In this document: positions 44,464 through 53,590 of the stretch, in pieces | Layout: every line of letters starts with the position of its first letter | Position numbering within the stretch: the first letter of the stretch is position 1 | DNA from: Desulfosarcina alkanivorans | Lineage (GTDB): Bacteria; Desulfobacterota; Desulfobacteria; Desulfobacterales; Desulfosarcinaceae | Assembly: GCF_009688945.1 (NCBI RefSeq) | Contig: NZ_AP021874.1 | Location: forward strand, 2,480,001 to 2,544,000 | Direction: 5' to 3' | DNA: 64,000 nucleotides | Position numbers and translations under genes: made by a program | The notes under the pieces: generated by a model | What the model was told of the DNA's origin: nothing | Seen by the model: only the letters and a program-made list of their open reading frames with translations | The model's database searches: none

Positions 44464-46899
44464 ATGGTTAAATTAGCCCGCCGCACAGGCACATCCCCCA
44501 CGCCAATCGCAGCACCCGGGACGGCACCCGCCTCCCGGGCGGCCAACCGGTTTAAACTGATCCACGTGCTTGGCATCGACACCGCGACCCCCGAGGGACT
44601 GGCGCGCACCCTGCCCTTTACGCCATCGGACACCACGGCGGGGGCGGAAAATGAGTACCAGACCGCGGTTGAGGGCGATCGACACCGGGTGGATCTTCCA
44701 CTTGAAATCGAAAATTCCGGTTTTTTCCGCAATCTCAAAAAACGGGCCCTGCGCGGTGACACGCCGCGTTCCACGGTGTCGGCGCTGGAGGCGTACCTGT
44801 CGGAAAACGATACCGGCATCTGGGAAAACAGTTGGGTGCGGCTGCCCGCGGATGCCCTCAGCCCTTATGCCCGTCGTGTCTTCACGGAGGACCTGCGCTG
44901 CGACAAATGCTGCGCCGACAGTCCCCGTCGAAGCGATGCCGGCCGCTTTTCCTTCGAGGAAGGCGGCCGGGAGGTCCTGCGCATCCCCATCAGCTACCTG
45001 CTGAAACTGGCCCTGGCCGATGCCATCGACCAGCCCGCCACCCACGACACCGTCCGGGAAACCGGTCGGTCGGCCATGGACCATTTTCTCTCGGACAACA
45101 CCTCGCCGGAAACCTTCTCCTTCCATCCGGTCTCCATGGATGAGGCCGCCGGGATGGGACAGGGCATCGCCCGGGAGACGGCCCTGCGTTTTTTACTCTC
45201 CCAGCTGCTGATCCAGTATGCCAACCGGCAGTTCGGGTTGATCGACGGCGGGCAGCGGGCCCTGCTCTACTTCGCCCCTCACCCGCCCGTGCGCCAGAAA
45301 CGGCTCAACAACCTGATTCCGGACAGCTTCTACCGCTCCCTGTTCATGAGCCCCTGCCTGTCCGGATGGAATGACGGGGAAGCCAAGCACCGCTACATGC
45401 ACCTGTGCCACACGGTGCTCTCCCGCAGCCAGCTCAATGCGGTCATCAAGCTCCGCGAGGCCGGCATCGTCGCCAACAACCTGGTGGTGCTGCCCAACAC
45501 CTCCAACGTCAGCCTGGCCAACAACGGTACCCATATCAGCCTGGGCAGCCGCATGCTCACCCGGCTGATGAAAGCACCCGGATCCGGGTTCGGCGCCCTG
45601 GAAGAGAAGCACTACGGGGACCTGGCCATCAAAATCGTGGAGCATTTTCTCCCCCTTTTCGTAGGCGCCTATTCGGCGGCCCCCTACCGCATCGACTTCA
45701 TGGATTTTCACCCCGAGCGGGTCCTGGGATTTCTGCCCCACGAACTGGATTACACCCACCTGAGGATGCTCTGGCGACGATGGAAGAAAAAGGCTCACCT
45801 TAAAATTCTGGGCCGCAGCATCACGCCATTCGGCCCGGAATGGCTGGATCGGAACCTCTCCCGGGGTTTCATGCTCAAGGGAGATTTCGTCCCGGACTTC
45901 AGGCTCATCGATTACCTGGTGGCGCTGATGGCCACCGACGAAAGCCCGGCCCTGGACGGCCGGCCGGGAAACGACACCCGTTTGAAAAAGGACCTGGGGG
46001 AATTGGGAGTCTTCGATCCCTGCATGCCCCTTTACATGCTCTATCGGGCCCGCTGCTTCCAGACCATGGGTTTCACCGGCTTTGAAGGTCGCCATTACAG
46101 TCTTTTCGAAAACCTGGATCGGGACATGGCCCAGGCGGCCAACCTTCAGATGCTGGTCACGACCCTGGCCTACAAGTATATTTTTACCGGGCGCATCACC
46201 CATGCGGACATCCCCGACCACCCTTTCGTCGAAAGCGAGCGGCGCCAGATCTTTTTCGGTGCGGCAGCCGGCATTCCCACGTTCTACGTACGCGCCGACA
46301 CGCCCAACCGGCTGCTGGCCCGAATGGTCAAACGCACCGCCAACATCCGTTCAAGCCGGCGTTATGCGGGCTATACACGGGTGCGCGCGACGGATTTCAA
46401 ACACACCCTGGTGACCCTCCTGCAGGAAGATGCACCCGAACTGATCGAGATGAACCAACTCCGGCATACCATCGACGATCTCAAAAACCGGATTGATGAT
46501 GGCGGCGGCCGGGGCGTTTCAGGCCGCGTGACCCGCCGGATCTGCGAAGCGGCCGGCGCATCGTCGCCCCTGGCGTTGTCCGGCGATGAATTCAACGCCG
46601 CCGCGGAATCCTTTTATCGGGAGCGGTTGAAAAAAGATCAGGTGGGGCAGGCTCTGGACGGGTGGACCCGGCAGGTCCGGCGACTGGACGGCATGTCCAC
46701 CTGGCGGAGCGGGCACTACAACCAGGCTCTTTTTTCCGTGCTGGGGGGCAAGGACGCCGCAACCCTGATCGCCACCCTGCGCAGTGCCGTCATTGCCGAA
46801 ACGCTTCCGGTAACGGCCCTCACACAGCTGATCCACCTGATGCTGCTGACATTGGACCACATGAAACGGCAGTCGGAATCCGACCTGCCGGAGGTATGA
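44464..46899 (+). CDS. Large soluble protein of unknown function
   Basis: An 811-residue protein without signal peptide or clear membrane segment. It is rich in Arg, Leu and Asp. A CDKCC cluster lies near residue 140. Conserved-looking blocks include LVVLPNTSNVSLANNGTHISLGSRM, DFMDFHPERVLGFLPHELDYTHLRMLWRRW and KRTANIRSSRRYAGYTRVRATDF. I do not recognise a domain. It is coupled to the phosphatidylserine-decarboxylase-like gene five bases downstream, and is plausibly part of the same lipid or membrane pathway. Confidence 0.75.
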   Translation: MVKLARRTGTSPTPIAAPGTAPASRAANRFKLIHVLGIDTATPEGLARTLPFTPSDTTAGAENEYQTAVEGDRHRVDLPLEIENSGFFRNLKKRALRGDTPRSTVSALEAYLSENDTGIWENSWVRLPADALSPYARRVFTEDLRCDKCCADSPRRSDAGRFSFEEGGREVLRIPISYLLKLALADAIDQPATHDTVRETGRSAMDHFLSDNTSPETFSFHPVSMDEAAGMGQGIARETALRFLLSQLLIQYANRQFGLIDGGQRALLYFAPHPPVRQKRLNNLIPDSFYRSLFMSPCLSGWNDGEAKHRYMHLCHTVLSRSQLNAVIKLREAGIVANNLVVLPNTSNVSLANNGTHISLGSRMLTRLMKAPGSGFGALEEKHYGDLAIKIVEHFLPLFVGAYSAAPYRIDFMDFHPERVLGFLPHELDYTHLRMLWRRWKKKAHLKILGRSITPFGPEWLDRNLSRGFMLKGDFVPDFRLIDYLVALMATDESPALDGRPGNDTRLKKDLGELGVFDPCMPLYMLYRARCFQTMGFTGFEGRHYSLFENLDRDMAQAANLQMLVTTLAYKYIFTGRITHADIPDHPFVESERRQIFFGAAAGIPTFYVRADTPNRLLARMVKRTANIRSSRRYAGYTRVRATDFKHTLVTLLQEDAPELIEMNQLRHTIDDLKNRIDDGGGRGVSGRVTRRICEAAGASSPLALSGDEFNAAAESFYRERLKKDQVGQALDGWTRQVRRLDGMSTWRSGHYNQALFSVLGGKDAATLIATLRSAVIAETLPVTALTQLIHLMLLTLDHMKRQSESDLPEV

Positions 46900-46903
46900 G
46901 CCA

Positions 46904-47917
46904 TTGGCCGACCCCCTTTCCCCCCACCAGTACATCGACAGGCAGACCCGCCGGGTGACGACCGAGCACCTGATCGCCGATCCGCTCATCAACCGGCTCT
47001 ATTCACGGGCAAAGGAAAGTACGCCCCTGCTGTTCAAGGCGGCAACCTCCCGGCGCATGTCGGCCATCCTGGGTTTTCTCAATTTCGACCTGCCGCTGAC
47101 GGCCGGAAGCAGGGGCCACGCCAGCCGGATCAAATCCATGGGCATCGACCCCGCCGAATGCCTGGACAGTACAGACGCCCTGGACACGGCCCGGAAACTG
47201 TTTGAACGGAAAATTCGCTACTGGCAGTGCCGCCCCATGCCCGACGGGGCGGACCGCATCGTTTCGCCGGCCGATGCCCGCATGATCGTGGGATCCTTCG
47301 ACCACCAGGATGCACTTTTTCTCAAAGAAAAATTTTTCTCTTTCCATGAACTCATCGGTGCCGACCGGCACGCCTGGCTGAAGGCATTCGCGGGCGGCGA
47401 TTTCGCCCTCTTCCGCCTCACCCCGGACAAATATCACTACAACCACCTGCCGGTTTCAGGCCAGGTAACCGATATGTATACCATCGACGGCAGCTGCCAC
47501 TCCTGCAATCCCGGCGCCGTGGTGTCCATGGTAACGCCGTTTTCAAAAAACCGCCGGGTGGTCACCGTGATCGATACCGACGTTCCCGGCGGCACGGGGG
47601 TCGGACGGGTGGCCATGATCGAGATTGTGGCCATGATGATCGGCGACATCGTCCAATGCTACAGCGCCAGCGCCTATGACGACCCGATGGCCGTATCTCC
47701 CGGAATGCTCGTGGAAAAGGGCTGCCCCAAGAGCCTCTACCGGCCGGGAAGCAGCGTCGATGTCCTGATCTTCGAAAAAAACCGTGTGGTGTTTTCCGCG
47801 GACATTCTGGCCAACATGCGCCGCCGGGACGCAACCAGCCGCTATACGCTTCATTTTCAATCCCCCCTGGTGGAGACCGATGTCAGGGTCCGCTCGGAGA
47901 TCGGGCGAAAAAAATGA
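46904..47917 (+). CDS. Phosphatidylserine-decarboxylase-like protein
   Basis: A 337-residue protein starting at TTG 46904, with GAGG just before the preceding stop. The Psd family core is seen: RIVSPADARMIVGS, FRLTPDKYHYNHLPVSG, and the self-cleavage region YRPGSSVDVLIFEK, where the GSS Ser replaces the usual LGST Ser that becomes the pyruvoyl group. It should decarboxylate phosphatidylserine or a related amino-acid headgroup, at the inner membrane. Its pairing with an unknown protein suggests a second, non-housekeeping member of the family. Confidence 0.88.
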   Translation: MADPLSPHQYIDRQTRRVTTEHLIADPLINRLYSRAKESTPLLFKAATSRRMSAILGFLNFDLPLTAGSRGHASRIKSMGIDPAECLDSTDALDTARKLFERKIRYWQCRPMPDGADRIVSPADARMIVGSFDHQDALFLKEKFFSFHELIGADRHAWLKAFAGGDFALFRLTPDKYHYNHLPVSGQVTDMYTIDGSCHSCNPGAVVSMVTPFSKNRRVVTVIDTDVPGGTGVGRVAMIEIVAMMIGDIVQCYSASAYDDPMAVSPGMLVEKGCPKSLYRPGSSVDVLIFEKNRVVFSADILANMRRRDATSRYTLHFQSPLVETDVRVRSEIGRKK

Positions 47918-47920
47918 AAA

Positions 47921-47998
47921 AAGGGTTCAAGGATTCGAGTGAGACCGGCCGGTCATGACCCTCCTCGACCCCTCGAATCCCTGACCCCTTGAACCCTT
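47921..47998. terminator. Two-part inverted repeat after the Psd-like gene
   Basis: AAGGGTTCAAGG (47921-47932) pairs with CCTTGAACCCTT (47987-47998), and ATTCGAG (47933-47939) pairs with CTCGAAT (47972-47978). It begins just after the stop codon and ends before the Lgt-like gene. Likely a terminator or messenger-end hairpin. The same words recur at 49148-49186, so it is also part of a dispersed repeat family. Confidence 0.65.
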
Positions 47999-48017
47999 TA
48001 GTCTTGGAGAATTCCCC

Positions 48018-49067
48018 ATGCAGAACTGGATCTTTGTCTCAGCCATGGCGCTCCTGCTCACGCCCATCTATATCTGGAGCTTCAAATCCCTGCCCCGGGA
48101 GCGATGGCAGATCATCTGCGCCGTTCCGGTCAGGAAGATGGCGGATGGGTCATGGCAGGGACTCAACCTGACCTTCTATGGCCTGTTCAATGCCATGGCC
48201 CTGTGCGCCGCCGTCACGCTGGTATTGATTCTCACCGGTGCCGCCGGCGTGGATTTGAGGGTGTTTGCGGCCATTATCGTGGTATTGCTGGGGTTCTGCC
48301 TGCCGGCGTCAAGCCTGGTTGCCCGGTGGGTTGAGAAGAAACCCCATACGTTCAGCGTGGGGGCCGCTTCCTTTCTGGGCATCGTCATCGGCCCCTGGCT
48401 GGTGCTCTTAATGGAGATGGCATCGACGCGGCTGCTGGGAATCACCTTTGAAACCATGGCCGTGATGTCGGCCCTGATGGTGGGCTATTCGATGGGGGAG
48501 GGCATCGGCAGACTGGCATGCATCAGTTTCGGCTGCTGCTACGGCAGGCCCATGGACCGGATGCCGCCTGTCGTGCAGCGTTATTTCTCATGGGCCACCC
48601 TGACCTATTCCGGCAATACCAAAAAGATCGCCTACGCGCATCACCTGGACGGAAAAAAGATTTTCGCCATTCCGGCCGTCACCGCCGTTCTGTATACTGC
48701 CGGCGCTCTGGCCGGCACGCTGCTGGTCTTGGAAGGGAAATACGCCCCGGCCTATTTTCTCTGCCTGCTGGTCACTCAGGGGTGGCGCTTTCTGTCCGAA
48801 TTTTTAAGAGCGGATTTCCGGGGCGACCGGCGCATCAGCGTCTACCAGATCATGAGCCTGCTGACCATCCCTTATGCCCTGTTGATTCTGCTTCTGTTTC
48901 CATCGACCGGCACGGGTGCGGACATACGGGCCGGACTTCATGCCTTCTGGAACCCTGCCGTGATCCTGTTCCTGCAGGTGTTGTGGATTATCATGTTTTT
49001 GCGCACGGGCAGGAGCGATGTCACCGGATCGGCGCTCTCTTTCCATGTTCACCGGGACCGCATTTAA
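48018..49067 (+). CDS. Lgt-like membrane protein
   Basis: A 349-residue polytopic protein. The Lgt (prolipoprotein diacylglyceryl transferase) family signature is visible as GYSMGEGIGRLACISFGCCYGRP, with the family's Gly-Arg, and later RFLSEFLRAD. Seven to nine membrane segments surround it. GGAG precedes the ATG. True Lgt has a GRiGNFING pattern; here Asn is replaced and a Cys pair is present, so it may transfer a different lipid group. It lies beside the Psd-like gene, again suggesting a membrane-lipid function. Confidence 0.8.
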   Translation: MQNWIFVSAMALLLTPIYIWSFKSLPRERWQIICAVPVRKMADGSWQGLNLTFYGLFNAMALCAAVTLVLILTGAAGVDLRVFAAIIVVLLGFCLPASSLVARWVEKKPHTFSVGAASFLGIVIGPWLVLLMEMASTRLLGITFETMAVMSALMVGYSMGEGIGRLACISFGCCYGRPMDRMPPVVQRYFSWATLTYSGNTKKIAYAHHLDGKKIFAIPAVTAVLYTAGALAGTLLVLEGKYAPAYFLCLLVTQGWRFLSEFLRADFRGDRRISVYQIMSLLTIPYALLILLLFPSTGTGADIRAGLHAFWNPAVILFLQVLWIIMFLRTGRSDVTGSALSFHVHRDRI

Positions 49068-49208
49068 TGCCCGTCCATAAATGGCATCTTGCGACCCGGG
49101 CCACCATCTCCGAACAGGCACAATCCGGACGATGCCCCTTCGCCCCCTCGAATCCTCGACCCCTTGGCCCCTGACGCCTTGAACGCGCTGTCTGACATAC
49201 AAAATCCC

Positions 49209-49658
49209 ATGCTCACCCGACGCATTCATAAGACCATCCATCGCATTTGCGACCGCTTCCTCAGGCTCAAGGGCGCGCCACACGAAATCGCCCTGGGGTT
49301 TTCCCTGGGGATCATGGTCGGCATGACCCCCTTTATCGGGGTTCATATCCTTTCCTGCGTGGTGCTGGCATCGCTTCTGGGATGGAGCAAAGTCGCATCG
49401 GTGATCGGGGTCAACATCACCAATGTGGTTACCGCGCCGCTGATCTATCCGATCAACTACTGGGTCGGCGTCCAGCTGGTCGGCGTGTCCAGGGAGGTCG
49501 ACTGGCCGGGAGTCCCGGGCTATGCCGAATTCCTCTCGTTCATCAGACAGTCGCCCCTGATCCTGGTCGACCTTTCCATCGGCGGGCTGGTCCTCGGCAC
49601 GCCCCTGGCCATGGCCGGCTATGTCATCATCCTCAGGGCCGTCCGCCGTTTCCGCTGA
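49209..49658 (+). CDS. DUF2062 membrane protein
   Basis: A 149-residue protein starting at ATG 49209. It shows the DUF2062 pattern: a basic N-terminus, ALGFSLGIMVGMTPFIGVHIL, then NITNVVTAPLIYPINYWVG, and a C-terminal helix LGTPLAMAGYVIIL. Three or four membrane segments. DUF2062 proteins are often near lipid or glycan genes, but have no established activity. It is followed by a long AT-richer gap. Confidence 0.85.
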   Translation: MLTRRIHKTIHRICDRFLRLKGAPHEIALGFSLGIMVGMTPFIGVHILSCVVLASLLGWSKVASVIGVNITNVVTAPLIYPINYWVGVQLVGVSREVDWPGVPGYAEFLSFIRQSPLILVDLSIGGLVLGTPLAMAGYVIILRAVRRFR

Positions 49659-50142
49659 GGACAGTGCCCAGCGGATATCGCTTTTATTACGAATTCGTCA
49701 ATACTGGCAAGGAGAACAGGCAGCATCATACGTTTTTGTAGGTATTCCCCTTCCCGCCACCCCCGGCCCCCCTCCTGTTGACCACGATAACCTGCTGCAT
49801 TTTATAGTCATGAACACCGTTTTGCCCTCCGGATCAACCCATGGCACACAACATGCTTTTCACCAGACTGCCTCCGCACCAACCCGCTGCTGAACCGACG
49901 GTGAGAAATGATCTCGCCGTTTGGTTTTTTCGATGGAGAAAACCTCTTTTCCATCAGAAGCAGGCCAGGAGGGAACAACGAACCCGGGACAGGACCGCAA
50001 GGGATCTTTGTGGATCATGCTTACCATTTCAATTAATTAATGCCGATCATTTTATCTGTTTTGACAAATTTAATTGACATTTATTTTTTTTATCGGTTAG
50101 TTTGCACCAGAGGCGCACCCACCATCCCGCAGCGGAGTCGAC
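49659..50142. other. 484-base gap, AT-rich, regulatory region of the Lrp cluster
   Basis: No gene is supported here. The right half is AT-rich (TTAATTAATG near 50031, long T runs at 50081-50091), in contrast to the surrounding DNA. TTGACA occurs twice (50061-50066 and 50074-50079), with TATTTT at 50082-50087 giving a 15-base spacer to the first. This suggests one or more sigma-70 promoters and room for Lrp binding. Confidence 0.5.
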
Positions 50143-50619
50143 GTGGACAAACCCAAGCTGGACAATCTGGACAAAGACCTGATCCGACTTCTCAAGGTGG
50201 ATGGACGATTGCCGACGGCCCATATCGCCGAACGGCTGGAGGTGACCACGCCGACTGTCCGGTCGCGCATGAAAGCGCTGATCGCCCGGGGTGTCATGCG
50301 GGTGGCCGGACTGGTCAACCTGTCGGCCGCATCCGACCTGACGACGGCCCTGATCGGAATCAACATCGAATCGCTGGGGCAGCTCAACAACCAGCTGGAA
50401 CAACTGACCGCCATGAAACAGGTTCACTGGGCGGCAGTGGTCACCGGCCGATTCGATGTCATCGCCGAGGTCGTCGTCAACGGCGGCATGGAAGACCTCT
50501 ACCGGTTTACCTCCGTGGACCTGCCCGCCATCGGCCGGGTGACCCACTGCGAGACGTTCGTGGTCATGCGGTCCAGCCGGAAGTGGATGTTCAGTCCCGA
50601 CGGCCTGGAGGGCTGGTAA
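50143..50619 (+). CDS. Lrp/AsnC-family regulator
   Basis: A 158-residue protein starting at GTG 50143. The N-terminal helix-turn-helix is LDNLDKDLIRLLKVDGRLPTAHIAERLEVTTPTVRSRMKAL (residues 6-50), followed by the RAM/AsnC beta-alpha ligand domain (HWAAVVTGRFDVIAEVVV). It binds an amino acid and controls neighbouring genes. Its position before an amino-acid-like uptake and processing cluster makes it the probable local regulator, likely autoregulated from the AT-rich upstream region. Confidence 0.92.
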   Translation: MDKPKLDNLDKDLIRLLKVDGRLPTAHIAERLEVTTPTVRSRMKALIARGVMRVAGLVNLSAASDLTTALIGINIESLGQLNNQLEQLTAMKQVHWAAVVTGRFDVIAEVVVNGGMEDLYRFTSVDLPAIGRVTHCETFVVMRSSRKWMFSPDGLEGW

Positions 50620-50757
50620 TCGCTTTTCCCGATCCGGCGCGGTTCGCACCGTCGACGCAGCCGACGGCTCAGGGGACGGCCTAAAGAGAAAGAAGTGGCC
50701 TGAGAATTCAGGCGGTTTATTGAACAGGGGCACTGAGTAAACAGGAGTGTACAAACG

Positions 50758-51930
50758 ATGAAAGTGCTGGTATTAGGGGGTTGTGGGATCCAGGGAAAAT
50801 CCGCGGTTCTGGATCTTGCCGGGGACGGTGACGTCGAGCGGGTGATTTGTGCCGACGCCAACATGGATGGACTCCAATCGGTTTCGCCGTTCATCGACAT
50901 GTCAAAAGTCCGGGCCGAATCGGTGGACGCCGGCGATGCGGACAGTCTGGACCGTCTTTTCCGCCAGGCGGATGTGGCCATCGACCTGCTCCCCAGGCAG
51001 TTCCTGGAAACGGTCTGCCGGGCGGCCATCCGCACCGGGGTCGGCGTGGTGAACACCAATTACGCCACCCCCATCGCCCACCTGGACGAAACGGCCCGAT
51101 CGGCCGGTGTGACCATAATGCCCGAATGCGGCCTGGATCCCGGCATCGACCTGGTGCTGTACGGGGAAGCCCGGCGCCGCTTCGACACGCTCAACCTGAT
51201 CAACTCCTATTGCGGGGGATTCCCGGAGCAGACCGCCTGTGACAATCCCCTCAAGTATAAAGTCTCGTGGGTTTTCGAAGGGGTGCTCTCCGCCACCAAA
51301 CGCGACAGCCGCATCATCCGGGAAGGCAGGGTGATCGATATCCCCGGTGCCCGCCAGCACGATGAAGCCTATGTCCACGAGGTGGCGTTTCCCGGGCTTG
51401 GCACCCTGGAGGCCATCCCCAACGGCAATGCGGTCATGTTCACCGATGCCCTGGGCGTGACCGGCACCATCCGGGAAACCGGGCGCTACTCCCTGCGCTG
51501 GCCCGGTTGGAGTGCCTTCTGGCGTCCGTTGAAGCAACTGGGTTTTCTGAGCGAGGAACCGGTGTCCGGCCTTGCCGGCCCGGTGTCCCCCTACCAGATG
51601 ATGGACAAGCTGGTAGGCCCCCAGATCCAGTACCGGCGCAACGAAAAGGACCTGGTGGCCATGATCAACATCTTCGAGGGCCTGAAGGACGGCCGGCAGG
51701 TCCGCATGATCAGCCGGCTGCTCATCGAACGGGACCTGGAAACCGGCCTCATGGCCATGGCCCGGGGCGTTGGCTACCCGGCCAGCATCGCCGCCCGGAT
51801 GATCGCCCGGGGAGAGATTGCCGAAAAAGGGGTTCTGTCGCCGATGACGCACATTCCCTACGCGGCGTTCATCGATGCCCTGGGCAGCCGGGGAATTGTC
51901 GTCGAGGAGGAAGAGATCCCGTTGGCTTAA
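50758..51930 (+). CDS. Saccharopine-dehydrogenase-like oxidoreductase
   Basis: A 390-residue protein with ACAGGAG upstream of the ATG. The N-terminal NAD(P)-binding Rossmann motif VLVLGGCGIQGKSA is clear, followed by ADANMDG and DLLPRQF. The central part has MPECGLDPGIDLVLYGEA, as in saccharopine dehydrogenase and lysine-ketoglutarate reductase relatives. It should act on an imine or amino acid (oxidise or reduce a C-N bond). It leads the transporter cluster, so its substrate is likely the transported compound. Confidence 0.9.
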   Translation: MKVLVLGGCGIQGKSAVLDLAGDGDVERVICADANMDGLQSVSPFIDMSKVRAESVDAGDADSLDRLFRQADVAIDLLPRQFLETVCRAAIRTGVGVVNTNYATPIAHLDETARSAGVTIMPECGLDPGIDLVLYGEARRRFDTLNLINSYCGGFPEQTACDNPLKYKVSWVFEGVLSATKRDSRIIREGRVIDIPGARQHDEAYVHEVAFPGLGTLEAIPNGNAVMFTDALGVTGTIRETGRYSLRWPGWSAFWRPLKQLGFLSEEPVSGLAGPVSPYQMMDKLVGPQIQYRRNEKDLVAMINIFEGLKDGRQVRMISRLLIERDLETGLMAMARGVGYPASIAARMIARGEIAEKGVLSPMTHIPYAAFIDALGSRGIVVEEEEIPLA

Positions 51931-51978
51931 TTGCGGCCTTGAGCTGCTTGGTTCAATCATATACCAAAGGAGGAGACA

Positions 51979-52773
51979 ATGAAGACAAGGATTTTGGCAG
52001 TACTGCTGGCACTGACGCTGATGATGGCCGGAACCGCGATGGCCAGCACGCTCTCGGACATCGTCAAACGCGGGGAACTGCGCGTGGCCGTCCAGTCCGG
52101 CGCAGCCCCTTACGCCTTCGTGGACAAGAACGGCGACCACGCCGGCTCCATGGTGGATTTCGCCCGCGATATGGCCGACCGCATGGGCGTCAAGCTCAAA
52201 ATCATCGACTTTGACTGGGACGGACTGATTCCGGCGCTGCTCTCCGGGAAGGCGGACATCCTGGCCGCGGACATGACCCCCACCCTCAAGCGACATCTCA
52301 AAATCAGCTTCTGCGATCCGTGGTACTATGTCCAGCCCTGTGTATTCACCAAAGAAGGCGCATCTTTCCAGAAGCCTGCGGATGCCGACAAACCGGACGT
52401 CACCGTGGGCGTCCTGCTGGGCTCCACCGGTGAAACCATAGCCAAAAAATACCTGCCCAACGCCAAAATCAAAACCTACAAGGGCGGCGGCCGCATGATC
52501 GTCCAGGCCCTGCTGGCCGGCCACGTTGATGCCGGCGTCAACGACGACCTGGCGGTATTGACGGTGCTGCCGGATTTCCCGCCCGACTCGGTGCGTGTGC
52601 TGGACGACCGCCTGGGACAGGGCAAGGACCCGCTGGCCTTTGCCGTGCGCCACGAGTCGGTGAACCTGTGGCAGTGGGTCAACCTCTACCTGAAATTTGC
52701 CCACAGTGACGGGTCCTACGACAAAAACGTCAAGTACTGGATGGAATCCACGGACTGGAAAAAGGACCATTGA
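51979..52773 (+). CDS. Amino-acid ABC transporter substrate-binding protein
   Basis: A 264-residue periplasmic protein with a signal peptide (residues 1-23, ending AMA) and AAAGGAGGAG upstream. It is a type-3 solute-binding protein of the polar amino acid class: VKRGELRVAVQSGAAPYAFVDKNGDHAGSMVDFARDMADRMG, then GDAKADILAADMTPTLKR. It captures the ligand for the two permeases and ATPase downstream. It is followed by a hairpin that may raise its expression relative to them. Confidence 0.93.
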   Translation: MKTRILAVLLALTLMMAGTAMASTLSDIVKRGELRVAVQSGAAPYAFVDKNGDHAGSMVDFARDMADRMGVKLKIIDFDWDGLIPALLSGKADILAADMTPTLKRHLKISFCDPWYYVQPCVFTKEGASFQKPADADKPDVTVGVLLGSTGETIAKKYLPNAKIKTYKGGGRMIVQALLAGHVDAGVNDDLAVLTVLPDFPPDSVRVLDDRLGQGKDPLAFAVRHESVNLWQWVNLYLKFAHSDGSYDKNVKYWMESTDWKKDH

Positions 52774-52863
52774 TTCTGTCTGGTGTTCATCCAGAAACAG
52801 GCAAATTGGCCATTTATGGATGGGCACGATCTCACTGCGTTTGAAGTTCCTAATTGCAACCGG

Positions 52864-52898
52864 CCCCGGGAAGAAGGGATTCCCTCTGCTTCCCGGGG
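52864..52898. repeat. Hairpin between binding-protein and permease genes
   Basis: Perfect 10-bp stem CCCCGGGAAG (52864-52873) and CTTCCCGGGG (52889-52898), with an inner AGGGA/TCCCT repeat. No T tract. Such structures between a binding-protein gene and its permeases usually protect the first part of the message. Confidence 0.6.
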
Positions 52899-52919
52899 TC
52901 AATCGCCGAAGGGAAACCG

Positions 52920-53588
52920 ATGCTCGAAGGGTTTAATTTCAGGATCATCTGGGAGTACATGCCGTTTTTTCTGGAGGGATTGCGCAACACCTTTCTGATC
53001 TCCATCGTCTCGCTCTTCCTGGCCCTGATCGCCGGCATCACCGCCTGCGCCGGCCGGCTGTCGCCGTGGAAAGCGGTTCGCGGCCTGGCCATCGCCTACA
53101 TCGAAGCCATCCGCAGCACCCCCCTGCTGGTCCAGATCTACTTCCTGTACTTCGGCCTGCCCACGCTGGGCCTGCGGGTGCCCGAGCTTCAAACGGGCAT
53201 CATCGCCCTGATGCTCAACAGCGGCGCCTACATCGCCGAGATTGTCCGGGCGGGGATGACGTCGGTGCCCAACGGCCAGATCGAAGCGGGCATCTCGTCG
53301 GGGCTGAATTACTTTCAACGCATGCGTTTCATCATCCTGCCCCAGGCGCTGGGCGTGACCGTACCGCCCCTGCTGGGCCAGGCCATCGTACTGGTGAAAG
53401 ATTCCTCCCTGCTGTCCCTGATCTCGGTCCTGGAGCTGACCCGCTGCGGCCAGACCCTCACCTCCGAGCGGTTCATGCCCACGGAGGCATTTTTCACCGT
53501 GGCCTTCTTCTACCTGTGCATCTACTTCGTGCTGAAATCCCTGGCCGACTGGTCACAGAAAAAGCTCATCTTCAGGGAGGCGTACTAA
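52920..53588 (+). CDS. Amino-acid ABC transporter permease 1
   Basis: A 222-residue polar-amino-acid permease (HisM/GlnP type). The EAA motif contacting the ATPase is visible as EAGISSGLNYFQRMRFIILPQALG. About five membrane segments. The start is ATG 52920 with AAGGGA upstream; the frame is open further back but without support. Its stop is followed almost at once by the second permease. Confidence 0.9.
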   Translation: MLEGFNFRIIWEYMPFFLEGLRNTFLISIVSLFLALIAGITACAGRLSPWKAVRGLAIAYIEAIRSTPLLVQIYFLYFGLPTLGLRVPELQTGIIALMLNSGAYIAEIVRAGMTSVPNGQIEAGISSGLNYFQRMRFIILPQALGVTVPPLLGQAIVLVKDSSLLSLISVLELTRCGQTLTSERFMPTEAFFTVAFFYLCIYFVLKSLADWSQKKLIFREAY

Positions 53589-53590
53589 CC

